DNA from: Candidatus Aminicenantota bacterium
Lineage (GTDB): Bacteria; Acidobacteriota; Aminicenantia; JAMOAD01
DNA length: 50,231 bases
NCBI GenBank assembly: GCA_027031485.1
Contig: JALVQI010000022.1
Location: forward strand, 1 to 50,231
Direction of reading: 5' to 3'
Shown here: piece by piece, positions 18,701 through 26,435 of the stretch
Layout: each line of letters begins with the position of its first letter
Numbering within the stretch: position 1 is the stretch's first letter
Program-made: the position numbers and the translations under genes
Notes under the pieces: model-generated
The model's input: the letters and a program-made list of their open reading frames with translations, nothing else
Databases searched by the model: none
What the model was told of the DNA's origin: nothing

Positions 18701-19217
18701 ATTTTTTCTCTACTTTTGTCCAGGTGGACGAAGGAATAAGATCTATATTTTTTATAATCAAAGCTTTTTCTTTTCCATAATGCTCCTGGTCAACTCCGAA
18801 CTCAAGGATTGCTCTTACCTCTCCCTTTTTAACCTCTTTACTTGTCTTATAAAAAAAGGAGACTATAACCGTTTTTTCGGGGAAAACAGGAACCCCGAAT
18901 TTTATCTCGGGATCCACGGAATGCCACATATTACTCTCTATTCTTGCAGTGCTATCCTTATCATTTCCAATTAAAAGGACACTATATTTACCGCCCTTCT
19001 TTTCCTTTGAACACAATTTTGCAGAGTTGGAAAATTTCCAGTAAGACAACATCCCTCTTCCGTCAGGAAAAATTTCCGTTGTATAATCTCTTTTAAACTT
19101 AATGTCATTTAAAATAATCTCTTCAGCGCCACCATTGGTCAGTATTTTGTATTCAGCTGAAAGCAACATAAAGCTGGAAATAAAGAAATGAAGGAAAATC
19201 GTTAAAACTCTTTTCAT
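15759..19217 (-). CDS. Large secreted protein with carbohydrate-binding-type modules and a glycoside-hydrolase-like C-terminus
   Basis: The ORF track starts at 19274, but an AGGAGG precedes the ATG at 19217, which opens a signal peptide (MKRVLTIFLHFFISSFMLLSA), so the product is 1152 residues. Two jelly-roll-type modules follow (about 25-210 and 215-390), each ending in an IDDVR motif; the second starts LVRNGDFEIS as in CBM4/9-type modules. A CBM9/DOMON-like module comes next (about 395-560, ending LWTGRRINNREMGRLIL), then Ig-like strands. The last ~350 residues resemble a TIM barrel: GANIFRAWFNKKTFF, LIIWGHHDSSF, FLLAEVNYY, FHGDEIVSENYFGGG and NGADGVYNWVC. Several acidic residues could be catalytic, but I cannot assign a GH family. 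Glycan degradation or modification outside the cytoplasm is inferred. Confidence 0.65.
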   Translation of the reverse strand: MKRVLTIFLHFFISSFMLLSAEYKILTNGGAEEIILNDIKFKRDYTTEIFPDGRGMLSYWKFSNSAKLCSKEKKGGKYSVLLIGNDKDSTARIESNMWHSVDPEIKFGVPVFPEKTVIVSFFYKTSKEVKKGEVRAILEFGVDQEHYGKEKALIIKNIDLIPSSTWTKVEKKYKFQEFLLGANIEFILKGKKGGENRKIWIDDVRIIQPSQDKGVNLVRNGDFEISDNSGIWPKYWDIAKEDQWVSWVGENYRKPVLDSSVTKNGKFSLRESVVYGDISSLSQRIRINQKKTKPIIISLWTKLDNSIGNSPPHYNGPDNLANLNVHVYYTDGTMVEVSPTFILGITDHDWRKKVFGIMAKKPIEEVSLRFIVLGSEPTTSLWIDDVRFFEYNSGEKELRERNVFLPPKKIISNRGKELNDNGLFVSNDNDNIYMKIPFKNNQKEVKLYLNPLIRITGINHRRYLYHVLKIHKEKSAQWGLVTEKQGYTAEGLFEPAKSFGISVKRDKEFVEIKIPFKAIKMNRPSFEPFGVNFMWIGKDGKKTLWTGRRINNREMGRLILAKRKPISFVSLEFGDAYYNDRDQSDDFISYPQIYAGENRGRLVLSNKNQLSKKIIIVYGMKDLKLNKKEIILPPLKNSFIDLKYNVGLKRNTEFVLRIYEEGKEIFNSSFPIIIPPSIEINTDKDFYYPSESRAELRIYDRYRPISKGDVVYIKIVDLKRKRVILRKRVYINSKKKVIYFPIKNLRINKLPIQDYKFEVILKNGKGQTLGKAEKPFGRIYLPEKRKLPPIKKVSVDKNGHAVINGNFKYFPIVPSVDKLMDDNWDEAIKMGANIFRAWFNKKTFFQRDRAWKKNAYTLTIGPGFDRKQLKMFESKEGENLIKHPGFFSMYGKQFYFWKLSGRLINYRKEVERETERRGLNRLIIWGHHDSSFLYDLRGPEWKFKNPDVGYCYVKIMGRPGPVWRNAPFLTLTERILHPDIFLLAEVNYYVSFHGDEIVSENYFGGGLASLRGDDWRGLKNETYQAVINGADGVYNWVCAQKRDIQRLRGYYSELNYMWPIFLSEDANTKVELFPFDSKINFMVKKWNGKIYLITANSSEIPQRATLKLNIKNFKVKKLFNLKGDMKVGPDVIKDIWPRYGVYVYEIKTRKRE

Positions 19218-19243
19218 TAAAGCCTCCTGTTTTTTATAATGAA

Positions 19244-19274
19244 ATAGTATTTTATTAAATCGTTTTTTTGTCAA
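19244..19274 (-). promoter_or_regulatory. Putative promoter of the large secreted protein gene
   Basis: A perfect TTGACA (minus strand, 19274-19269) is followed after 19 bp by TACTAT (19249-19244). The spacer is longer than ideal, so the -10 assignment is uncertain. Confidence 0.35.
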
Positions 19275-19359
19275 TACCCCTCACTCTTTATCTCTAACAA
19301 TATTACCGAACTCATTTATTTGAATCAGAAAAGATATTACTGTGAAAATTTGAATTCAA

Positions 19360-19388
19360 TTGACTTTCAACCCTTATTCTGGTAATAA
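19360..19388 (+). promoter_or_regulatory. Putative sigma-70 promoter of the porin gene
   Basis: TTGACT (19360-19365) and TAATAA (19383-19388) are separated by exactly 17 bp. The porin Shine-Dalgarno AAAGGAGG lies downstream, giving a ~25-nt leader. Confidence 0.5.
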
Positions 19389-19420
19389 ATAAATATATTA
19401 CAGATTTAAAGGAGGAATAA

Positions 19421-20440
19421 ATGAAAAAAAATAGTTTGTTTATTATTTTACTTATCTTGATCTTCTCTTTCTCTTCATTATATGCAGTGGAAATTAAATT
19501 TAAAGGCTTGGTTCAAAACTGGTTTTCTTATGCACAGGATAATTCCAATGATTATTCCTTTGGATTTACCGCAAGAAGAGTCAGATTAAAGGTGGTTACA
19601 AAGTTTTCAAAAAAGGTAGTAGGCGTGATTCAGGGATCATGGGATAAGCAAACAACAGGTTTAATAGATGCTTATTTAGATCTTAAATTCAAACCTGAAT
19701 TAAACCTGAGATTTGGAAAATTCACTGTTCCGGCTTCTGTCTCCACTTCTTTGACATCTTCAGGAAAACTGGACTTTGTTGAAAGATCTATGTTCGTGCT
19801 CCAGTGGGCAAAGTTAAACGGATTAGCTGGCTTCAGAACCTTTGGTGTACAACTCAGTGGAAAATTATACGATAAAAAAATTTACTATGCCTTTATGATT
19901 GGAAATCCCGAAACAGCTTTACTCTTTACTCCGTCGGTTAAATCTTCGACATACTCCGGGCAGAAAGATATATTTGCAGGAGGGAGAATAGAGATTTTTC
20001 CGGCTGATGGATTTAGAGTAGGCTCTTATGCAACTCAGTCAAAAATAACCACGACGGATATTAAAAATACAACTTACGGAGCCCATCTTTTTTATGTGAA
20101 AAATGGAATTAACTTTAAATTAGAGTTTATGAGGGGAGAAAAAAATTTCTTAAGCCTTGAAAAAATTCAGAAATACAGTGGATTTTTCTTAAAATTAGGA
20201 TATAAGATAAGCAAAAAGGTGGAATCTCTTGTCAGGTATGATGTCTTTACTCCCAATGATGGTGGTTTTGATAGATTCGGAGTAAAAAAATATAATAATT
20301 ATACGGCAGGAATTAATTATTTCTTCTGCAAACATGTTAAATTTCAGGTTAATTATGTAATAAGAAAAGAGAATATGGAGGAAGGTTTTACAAAATTAAA
20401 TAATGATATCTTTTATGTAAATATTCAATACAGCTTTTAA
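19421..20440 (+). CDS. Phosphate-selective-type porin (OprO/OprP-like)
   Basis: The 339-residue product has a signal peptide (MKKNSLFIILLILIFSFSSLYA) and an all-beta mature part ending NIQYSF, with the terminal Phe typical of outer-membrane barrels. Near the N-terminus FTARRVRLKVVTKF and then LDLKFKPELNLRFGKFTVP match the R-R-x-R and RxGKFxxP patterns of the porin O/P family, trimeric channels often selective for anions such as phosphate. Selectivity is not established. AAAGGAGG lies upstream of the ATG. It is divergent from the large secreted protein gene, and its stop lies 2 bp from the end of the convergent SLC13 anion transporter gene. A shared role in anion uptake is possible but speculative. 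Confidence 0.8.
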   Translation: MKKNSLFIILLILIFSFSSLYAVEIKFKGLVQNWFSYAQDNSNDYSFGFTARRVRLKVVTKFSKKVVGVIQGSWDKQTTGLIDAYLDLKFKPELNLRFGKFTVPASVSTSLTSSGKLDFVERSMFVLQWAKLNGLAGFRTFGVQLSGKLYDKKIYYAFMIGNPETALLFTPSVKSSTYSGQKDIFAGGRIEIFPADGFRVGSYATQSKITTTDIKNTTYGAHLFYVKNGINFKLEFMRGEKNFLSLEKIQKYSGFFLKLGYKISKKVESLVRYDVFTPNDGGFDRFGVKKYNNYTAGINYFFCKHVKFQVNYVIRKENMEEGFTKLNNDIFYVNIQYSF

Positions 20441-20442
20441 TT

Positions 20443-22131
20443 TTAAAAATTCTTCAGATAAACAAAGGATAATAAATAAAGATAAGAGGTAATAAGTATA
20501 ATTGATATTATATTAAGGAGAATTCCGGCTTTTATCATATCTTTCATCTTAATATAACCTGAACCGAAAATCAGAGCATTCGGAGGCGTTGCAACGGGAA
20601 GCATAAAAGCCATGGAGGCTCCTATTGCTCCCGCTATCATTAAAACCAACGGATTTGTTGAAGTTGTTATTCCTATTGAAAAAAGTATTGGCAGCATCAT
20701 ATTGGTGGAGGCAGTGTTTGAAGTGATTTCAGTTAGAAATACCATTAATAAGACGGTTAAAAAAAGTATTATTATTAAAGGAATATTTTTAAAAATGGTT
20801 AATGAGCCTGCCAAATATGAAGCAGCTCCCGTTTTATCAAGAGCTGTCCCAAGGGAAAGCCCTCCACCGAAAAGCAGTAATGTTCCCCACGGCAGTTTTT
20901 TGTTTGTTTCCCAGTTCAAGGTAAATTCCCATTTTTTTAAGTTAACAGGGATAATATAAAAAAGAACAATAGCAAAAACACCAACAACAGCATCATTTAC
21001 CCAGTTCAGGTGAAAAATGGCTTTGATTTTTTTCTCAAAAATCCATAGAAAGGCGGTTATCAGGAAAATTATTAATGTGTTTTTCTCTCCGACAGTAAGT
21101 TTTCCCATTTTTTTCAAATCTTCTTCGATTACCTTTTTTGAATCCTTGATATTAACTTCATTCAAAGGAAATACCTTTATTAAAACTAAAAAAGCCAAAG
21201 GGAGCATGAATATTGTTAAAGGAAGCCCTATTAGAATCCAATTCCCAAAAGTTATCTTTATTCCAAGGAGGTTGTCAACAAATCCTGCTAAAACAACATT
21301 GGGAGGTGTCCCGATTAAAGTTCCGATACCCCCAATAGAAGATGCATAAGCAATTCCAAGCATAAGAACCTTACCGAAATTATTTTTACCTTCGCCCTTT
21401 GTTGAGGCGGCAATAATTCCCAATCCAATGGGGAGCATCATGGCTGTGGTAGCAGTATTTGAAATAAACATTGATAAAAATGCGGTGATTATCATAAAAG
21501 CAAAAATAACCTTTTTAGGAGAAAAAGAGATCTTTGATAGAAAGTAAAGAGAAATTCTTCTGTGCAAATTCCATCTTTTCATTGCTTCGGCAATAGTAAA
21601 TCCTGCTAAAAAGAGAACTATCAGATAGTGCATATAGGGATAGAAAGGATTAAAAAATCCTGGAAAGGAAACAGACTTTGGATTACCTATTGATAAGAGC
21701 GGGAATAATAGTAATGGTAGCATTGAAGTTATCGGAATCGGAATTGCTTCGGTTATCCACCATATTGCCATAAGAAGAGCTATTGCAAGGGTTGCCTTTA
21801 ATGCATTTGCCTGTATATTAAAAATTTCGGAAAGAGTCTTTCCAGTTTTATTATCAATCTTTATTCCTCTGGTTCCGGATTTTGAAAAATTTTTAGGTAT
21901 CTTTACCTTAATGTTTTCCGCTTTTTTAAGGATTTCATCAAATTCCGAATATTTCAAATTTTTTTCGGAAGAAGGATGCCCTATTTTTTTCAATATCTCC
22001 TTTTCAGAATGGGAAAGAACTGTTTTTGCTCCATAAAATAGCATTGCTCCGGAAGGAGGTAAAAGCAATACTGTAAAAAATGTAAAAAGCCCCAGAACCA
22101 AGCCTGTTAGCTTAAATTTAATAGCTCTCAT
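20443..22131 (-). CDS. SLC13/DASS family sodium:anion symporter
   Basis: This 562-residue inner-membrane protein carries the duplicated sodium-site signatures of the DASS family: SNTATTAMMLPIG and GTLIGTPPNVVLAGF in the first half, and TSNTASTNMMLPI and PVATPPNALIFGSGY in the second. Such proteins import dicarboxylates, citrate or sulfate with Na+. After the first helix there is a ~60-residue polar insert before the second membrane region. The substrate cannot be read from the sequence. The ATG has no Shine-Dalgarno; instead a -10-like TAATCT ends only 5 bp upstream, so a leaderless mRNA is predicted. The gene is convergent with the porin gene. Confidence 0.9.
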   Translation of the reverse strand: MRAIKFKLTGLVLGLFTFFTVLLLPPSGAMLFYGAKTVLSHSEKEILKKIGHPSSEKNLKYSEFDEILKKAENIKVKIPKNFSKSGTRGIKIDNKTGKTLSEIFNIQANALKATLAIALLMAIWWITEAIPIPITSMLPLLLFPLLSIGNPKSVSFPGFFNPFYPYMHYLIVLFLAGFTIAEAMKRWNLHRRISLYFLSKISFSPKKVIFAFMIITAFLSMFISNTATTAMMLPIGLGIIAASTKGEGKNNFGKVLMLGIAYASSIGGIGTLIGTPPNVVLAGFVDNLLGIKITFGNWILIGLPLTIFMLPLAFLVLIKVFPLNEVNIKDSKKVIEEDLKKMGKLTVGEKNTLIIFLITAFLWIFEKKIKAIFHLNWVNDAVVGVFAIVLFYIIPVNLKKWEFTLNWETNKKLPWGTLLLFGGGLSLGTALDKTGAASYLAGSLTIFKNIPLIIILFLTVLLMVFLTEITSNTASTNMMLPILFSIGITTSTNPLVLMIAGAIGASMAFMLPVATPPNALIFGSGYIKMKDMIKAGILLNIISIILITSYLYLLSFVYLKNF

Positions 22132-22136
22132 GAAAA

Positions 22137-22165
22137 AGATTATTCCAAAAAGAAGAAAAAGTCAA
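22137..22165 (-). promoter_or_regulatory. Putative promoter of SLC13 gene, leaderless geometry
   Basis: On the minus strand TTGACT (22165-22160) and TAATCT (22142-22137) are separated by 17 bp. The ATG at 22131 begins 5 bp after the -10 box, so transcription should start at or next to the start codon. Confidence 0.5.
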
Positions 22166-22178
22166 CCATGTTAGCTTT

Positions 22179-22203
22179 GAGCATTGAGCCATGAGCATTG
22201 AGC
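22179..22203. repeat. Tandem 11-mer GAGCATTGAGC
   Basis: GAGCATTGAGC occurs at 22179-22189 and again at 22193-22203, a 14-bp period. It sits in a 266-bp gene-free stretch with other repetitive sequence. Confidence 0.7.
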
Positions 22204-22267
22204 TGATTTTGAATGTTATTGGTTTATTGCTATTTGTTATTCTTTAAATTGAATTTAATTAACCGCA

Positions 22268-22287
22268 GGGCAATTCGTGAATTGCCC
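22268..22287. repeat. Perfect palindrome, REP/MITE-like
   Basis: GGGCAATTC-GT-GAATTGCCC is a perfect 9-bp inverted repeat with a 2-base loop, flanked by CGCA and CTACAG. Palindromes of this kind (a GGGCAATTC-type arm followed by CCCCTAC) are common dispersed intergenic repeats in many bacteria. It lies after both the DGC gene end and the SLC13 start and could also act as a hairpin at an mRNA end, but no T-tract follows. Confidence 0.6.
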
Positions 22288-22303
22288 CTACAGTACATAT
22301 TAC

Positions 22304-22410
22304 TCCGATTCACAATTCCCCACTATTCCACTTCTCTACTCTTCCACTCTTCTACTATTCTAATTTCCCGATTCACCATTCACGATTTAAAAGTGTTTCA
22401 ACTCTCCACT
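22304..22410. repeat. Pyrimidine-rich imperfect repeats (CCACTCTTCTACT-like)
   Basis: The plus strand from about 22304 is a chain of imperfect units such as CACTATTCCACTTCTCTAC and ATTCACCATTCACGAT, low in purines. Its end runs into the diguanylate cyclase gene: the last codons (VES-stop) are made of the same CTCTCCACTCT-type sequence. This suggests repeat material joined to the gene's 3' end. No coding potential is seen. Confidence 0.5.
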
Positions 22411-23825
22411 CTATTTCTTCCCTTTTCTTTAGCTTTATAAAGAGCTTCGTCCGCTTTTTTAAGAAGGTCTGTGGAAGTTTTCATACCATCTTCCAGGCTT
22501 GCAACTCCGAAACTTATTGTTATTTTTAGAGGAGGAGATACAATATTAAATCCGGTATTTTCAATCTTCTTTCTGATTCTCTCAGCAACATTTATGGCTC
22601 CCTTTTTTGGGGTTTCAGGTAAAATAATCAAAAATTCCTCTCCTCCGTACCTTCCCACATAATCAATATCTCTAACACTTTCAAGCAGAATTGAGGATGT
22701 TTTTTCAAGAACAAAGTCCCCGGATAAATGACCCAGATTATCGTTGATACTCTTAAATTTATCAATATCCCCCATTATTATTGAGAGTGGTTCATCATAT
22801 CTATCAGCGACTTTAAAGGTTCTTTCCAGTGTTTTTATTATATAACCGTGATTATATAAACCGGTTAGAGAGTCTCTTATTGAAAGATCCTTGACACGCT
22901 GGTAAAGAATTCCGCTATAGATTATTAAAAATGTATAATTTGATATTGCACCAAGGAGGGATTTTTCTCCCGTTGAAAATTTCTTATTTTTTAAAGACAA
23001 AAAAGCAATAAGTCCCTCATTCTGGCCTTTGGTTTTTATTTTCTCTATTATGATTTCTTTATATGAGTTTAAATCTTTTCTTCTTAAATTTTCCTCCCCG
23101 TAAATTTTTTCTTTTATAAGAAATGTCTTTCTGTCAAACTTTTTTGCAAGATTGGTTAATGCTTCCTTTTTAACTTTATCATATTCATCAAGAGAAAACT
23201 CTCTGGAAATATTGGATATAATTTCAACGGAATTTTCTTCTTTTATTATTACAAGGATTGCTGAATATTCCAAAATTTTGGATAAAAAGCTCATAACTTT
23301 TTCAACAATCATATCCAGATCAGCAATATCTCCCACGAATTTTCCGATTTCATTTAAAATTGTCAACTCATAAAGTTTTTTATCCAAAAGTTCATTTACT
23401 TTTGCCACTATATCAAGGGGTGAATAATCTTTTTTAGAAAATTGTTTCTTATCTCCTGGTGTTATGGAAGAAACTATTTTTAAAAGATGTTCCATCAAAA
23501 TTTCAATATTTTCATCTTTTACCACATAATAATCAGCTCCCACCTGATGTCCCCAGAATTTATCGGCAGCATCAGATTTAGATGTTAATAGGACGATTGG
23601 AATTTCCTTTGTTAATTTTTCTGACTTTAGCATTCTTGCTACCTGATATCCTGTCATGAAAGGCATCATAACATCCAGGATAACAACATCAGGATGAAAA
23701 TTGAAAGCTTTTTGTATTGCCTCTATCCCATTCTCAGCTGTTTCTATTTCAAAACCATTCGATTTAAAAAATTCAGACAAAACAGACAGAATAAAAGGAG
23801 AATCATCTGCTATTAAAATCTTCAT
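22398..23825 (-). CDS. Receiver-GGDEF diguanylate cyclase (WspR/PleD-type)
   Basis: The 475-residue product makes cyclic di-GMP from two GTP. Residues 1-120 form a receiver domain (ADDSPF, phospho-acceptor Asp in VVILDVMMP, Lys in VVKDEN). Residues ~150-300 form a GAF-like alpha/beta region, and residues ~315-475 form a GGDEF domain. The active site is GGEEF in the acceptable GG(D/E)EF form, and RDID five residues before it is an intact RxxD inhibitory site, so product feedback is expected. It is the last gene of the chemosensory operon, 5 bp after cheB, so the CheA-type kinase is its likely phosphodonor, as WspE is for WspR. The GAF-like middle is an extra input compared with WspR. Confidence 0.92.
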   Translation of the reverse strand: MKILIADDSPFILSVLSEFFKSNGFEIETAENGIEAIQKAFNFHPDVVILDVMMPFMTGYQVARMLKSEKLTKEIPIVLLTSKSDAADKFWGHQVGADYYVVKDENIEILMEHLLKIVSSITPGDKKQFSKKDYSPLDIVAKVNELLDKKLYELTILNEIGKFVGDIADLDMIVEKVMSFLSKILEYSAILVIIKEENSVEIISNISREFSLDEYDKVKKEALTNLAKKFDRKTFLIKEKIYGEENLRRKDLNSYKEIIIEKIKTKGQNEGLIAFLSLKNKKFSTGEKSLLGAISNYTFLIIYSGILYQRVKDLSIRDSLTGLYNHGYIIKTLERTFKVADRYDEPLSIIMGDIDKFKSINDNLGHLSGDFVLEKTSSILLESVRDIDYVGRYGGEEFLIILPETPKKGAINVAERIRKKIENTGFNIVSPPLKITISFGVASLEDGMKTSTDLLKKADEALYKAKEKGRNRVES

Positions 23826-23830
23826 GTTTT

Positions 23831-24439
23831 TTACCTCAAATTAGATAGAAATTTTGCAATTTCTTCAGGAGACAGGTTGTATTTAATATGTCCCGAATTG
23901 ATAGCTTCTTGAGGCATGCTTTTTAAAAAGGCAGTATCCGGTTTTTGGGCAACAGTAATTCCTCCTTTTTTAAAAATATCAACTATTCCTTCAGAACCAT
24001 CCTTTCCCATCCCTGTTAAAATAACTCCTACTGAATTTTTACCATAGGATTCAGCGATGCTTTTCAGTAAAAGATTGCCGGAAGGTCTTATTCCATTAAT
24101 GGGAGGACTGTTTAATAGTTTTATCCTATGCCTATCAAGTTTAATATGATATCCGTCAGGCGGTAAATAGATAAAGCCTTTTTTTATATTTTCTCCGTTT
24201 TTGGCAATTTTTATTTTTTTGGATGTTTCGCTCTTTAACCAAACAGCAAAGTTTTTCATAAATCCTTCTGAAATGTGTTGAGCTATGATAATGGATATTT
24301 TAATATTATTTTTTAGTTTGCGAATAATCCTTTTTAAAACAGAGGGGCCTCCTGCGGAAGAAACCATACCCACTACAATTTCAGGAGTAAGATTATGCTC
24401 TCTTTTTACCATCTCTGAATTCTCTTTCCTTTTATCCAT
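23831..24439 (-). CDS. cheB: CheB methylesterase domain protein without receiver
   Basis: This 202-residue protein is only the catalytic domain of CheB, which removes methyl groups from glutamates of chemoreceptors or deamidates receptor glutamines. The triad is visible: Ser28 in SSAGG, His55 in IIAQHIS and Asp in TGMGKDGSEG near residue 150. PDGYHIKL and RPSGNLLLKS are further family motifs. Typical CheB and WspF carry an N-terminal receiver that gates the esterase; here only ~18 residues precede the first strand. The start ATG lies inside the cheA 3' end (8-bp overlap). No cheR methyltransferase is encoded in the window, so its opposing enzyme is elsewhere or absent. Confidence 0.9.
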   Translation of the reverse strand: MDKRKENSEMVKREHNLTPEIVVGMVSSAGGPSVLKRIIRKLKNNIKISIIIAQHISEGFMKNFAVWLKSETSKKIKIAKNGENIKKGFIYLPPDGYHIKLDRHRIKLLNSPPINGIRPSGNLLLKSIAESYGKNSVGVILTGMGKDGSEGIVDIFKKGGITVAQKPDTAFLKSMPQEAINSGHIKYNLSPEEIAKFLSNLR

Positions 24440-26435
24440 TGAAAATCTCTTTTTTTATCAAAGCGCTTGCATATTCAGGAGAAAATTCACTCTTCTTTAG
24501 AAAAGCTGAAGCTCCGATACTCTTTACATATTTTATCTTATCCTCCTCTTCATGGGAAGAAAGAAAAATAACAGGGATATTCAGTCCTCTCGATTTTAAG
24601 TTTTTGAAGAGTTGGATCCCATCCATTTTTGGCATATCTATATCTGATAATATTATATCAGGTTTAAAATACTCTATTTTTTCAAGTGCTTCAATTCCGT
24701 TTGAGGCTTGCTCAATTTCATAATTGAATTGAATAAGACTATCGTAAATTATTTCCCGGGTAAGCTCTGAGTCTTCAACTATTAATATCTTGATTCTTTT
24801 AAAGGAGAATTCTTCCATGGAAACCGTTTTAGCATCAGAAAATTTAATAAGATTAACAGGGTCTAACACAGTGATTATTTCTCCTACTTCTGAAAAAGAT
24901 GTCCCTAAAATATGATAATATTTTTCAAGCATTTTTCCCTTTTCACTTAGGATTAATTCTTCTAATCTGATAATTTGATCCACTAAAATTCCATATTTTT
25001 CTTCCCCTTCGCTAACTATTATTAAAAATTCTGATTGGGAAGATTCTATGTTTAAAATTCGATTAATGCTAATCACAGGAATTATTCCATCGAAAAAATA
25101 CATATAAGCATTATTATTTTTATTTAAGATTTTAACCTTGTCCTTTCTTAAAATTTTCTCAATATTACTAACAGGAATTGCAAAGTACTTTCCTCCCAGA
25201 TTAAATATAAGAGACTCTACAAGAGACAATATTTGAGGAAATGAAAGTATAACTGTTGTACCTTTGCCATCCTTTGATGTTATCTCAATATTTCCGTTAA
25301 GTTTTTTTACTATATCATAGACAACATCAAGACCCACTCCTCTACCGGAAATCTCCGTAATATCATCCTTTGTGGAAAATCCTGAATAAAAGAGAAAACT
25401 TTTCAAATCCTCTTTTGAGACCTTTTTGCCCTTTTCTATGATTCCCATTTTTACGGCTCTTTCTTTTAATTTCTTCCAGTTTATTCCTCTTCCATCATCT
25501 GAAATTTCAATAAAAATTTTCCCCTTTTTCAGGTAGGCCTCAATTTTAATCTTACCTTTCTTTTCTTTTCCTTTTTCCAGCCTTTCTTTCGGGTTTTCTA
25601 TCCCATGGTCTACGGAATTTCTTAAAATGTGAATAAGTATGGATGAAAGGGAATCAAATACTTTTTTCTCAACCTTTATATTCCCTCCATTAATTTTTAA
25701 AATAACCTCTTTTTTAAGCTCTATTGACAAATTTCTCACTGTCTTGGGTAAAATGTCAAATATTAGGGATAATGGAATAAGTTGATAATTTCTTAAATTC
25801 GCCAGAAAAATTGCTATATTTGATTTAATCCTTTCTACGATTTCCTTTGCAGTTTCAGTATTATCATTTTTTTCCAGAAGACTTAACAGGGCCGAAGCAT
25901 TATAAAAAGAATCCTCCATTAAAGTCGAAAACTCCACTATATCACTGTATTTTATCCTCACATAGTTTAAAATCGGAGATAGAGAACTTTGTTTTTGAAC
26001 TGTTTTTTTTGTTTTTTGAAGTTCTTTTTTCTTTTCATCTATTTTAACCTTTTTTCTCTTTATTTCTTTTGGTTGAGTTTTTTTCTGTTTCTTATTTTCT
26101 TCTTCATCATCATCTTCTTCTTTTCCAAAAATAATTCCTTTAATGGTTTCAATTTTATGTAAAAGTTCGGTTATTTTTTCTCCCTCTATTTCCACTCTTT
26201 CACTAAAAACATCGGCCAAAAAAGATTCAACCTCATGAACAATTTTTGAGGCTTCCTCATATCCCATCATTTTCAAAGAACCTTTAAGCGTATGGGCAAC
26301 TCTGTTTAATTCTTTAAGGAGATCACTGTTATAAGGTTCGGATTCTAAAAGTATAATTCCATTGGTAAGAGTTTCTATGTTTTCTCCCGCTTCTTCTAAA
26401 AATCTTTTTTTAAATAATTCCAAATTAAAGCCCAT
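24432..26435 (-). CDS. cheA: CheA-type hybrid histidine kinase with C-terminal receiver (WspE-like)
   Basis: Domain order in the 667-residue product: Hpt domain (1-105) with His48 in RVAHTLKGS; an acidic then Lys-rich linker (about 110-155); a helical dimerisation-like region (160-250); a HATPase domain with HILRNSVDHGIENP, DDGRGI and GRGVGLDVV (about 255-400); a CheW-like domain (405-535); and a receiver (545-667) with VEDSEL and IILSDIDMPKMDG. It should phosphorylate itself under receptor control and pass phosphate to its own receiver and to the receiver-GGDEF protein. The CheA-receiver fusion is the architecture of WspE and other non-motility chemosensory kinases. The canonical CheY-docking P2 domain is replaced by the charged linker. 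It overlaps the receptor gene by 11 bp. Confidence 0.93.
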   Translation of the reverse strand: MGFNLELFKKRFLEEAGENIETLTNGIILLESEPYNSDLLKELNRVAHTLKGSLKMMGYEEASKIVHEVESFLADVFSERVEIEGEKITELLHKIETIKGIIFGKEEDDDEEENKKQKKTQPKEIKRKKVKIDEKKKELQKTKKTVQKQSSLSPILNYVRIKYSDIVEFSTLMEDSFYNASALLSLLEKNDNTETAKEIVERIKSNIAIFLANLRNYQLIPLSLIFDILPKTVRNLSIELKKEVILKINGGNIKVEKKVFDSLSSILIHILRNSVDHGIENPKERLEKGKEKKGKIKIEAYLKKGKIFIEISDDGRGINWKKLKERAVKMGIIEKGKKVSKEDLKSFLFYSGFSTKDDITEISGRGVGLDVVYDIVKKLNGNIEITSKDGKGTTVILSFPQILSLVESLIFNLGGKYFAIPVSNIEKILRKDKVKILNKNNNAYMYFFDGIIPVISINRILNIESSQSEFLIIVSEGEEKYGILVDQIIRLEELILSEKGKMLEKYYHILGTSFSEVGEIITVLDPVNLIKFSDAKTVSMEEFSFKRIKILIVEDSELTREIIYDSLIQFNYEIEQASNGIEALEKIEYFKPDIILSDIDMPKMDGIQLFKNLKSRGLNIPVIFLSSHEEEDKIKYVKSIGASAFLKKSEFSPEYASALIKKEIFNG

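Noticed and set aside
19218-19274. Upstream start of the large secreted protein (MTKKRF...)
   Set aside because: The extra 19 residues precede a clear signal peptide and overlap the predicted promoter; the ATG at 19217 has an AGGAGG.
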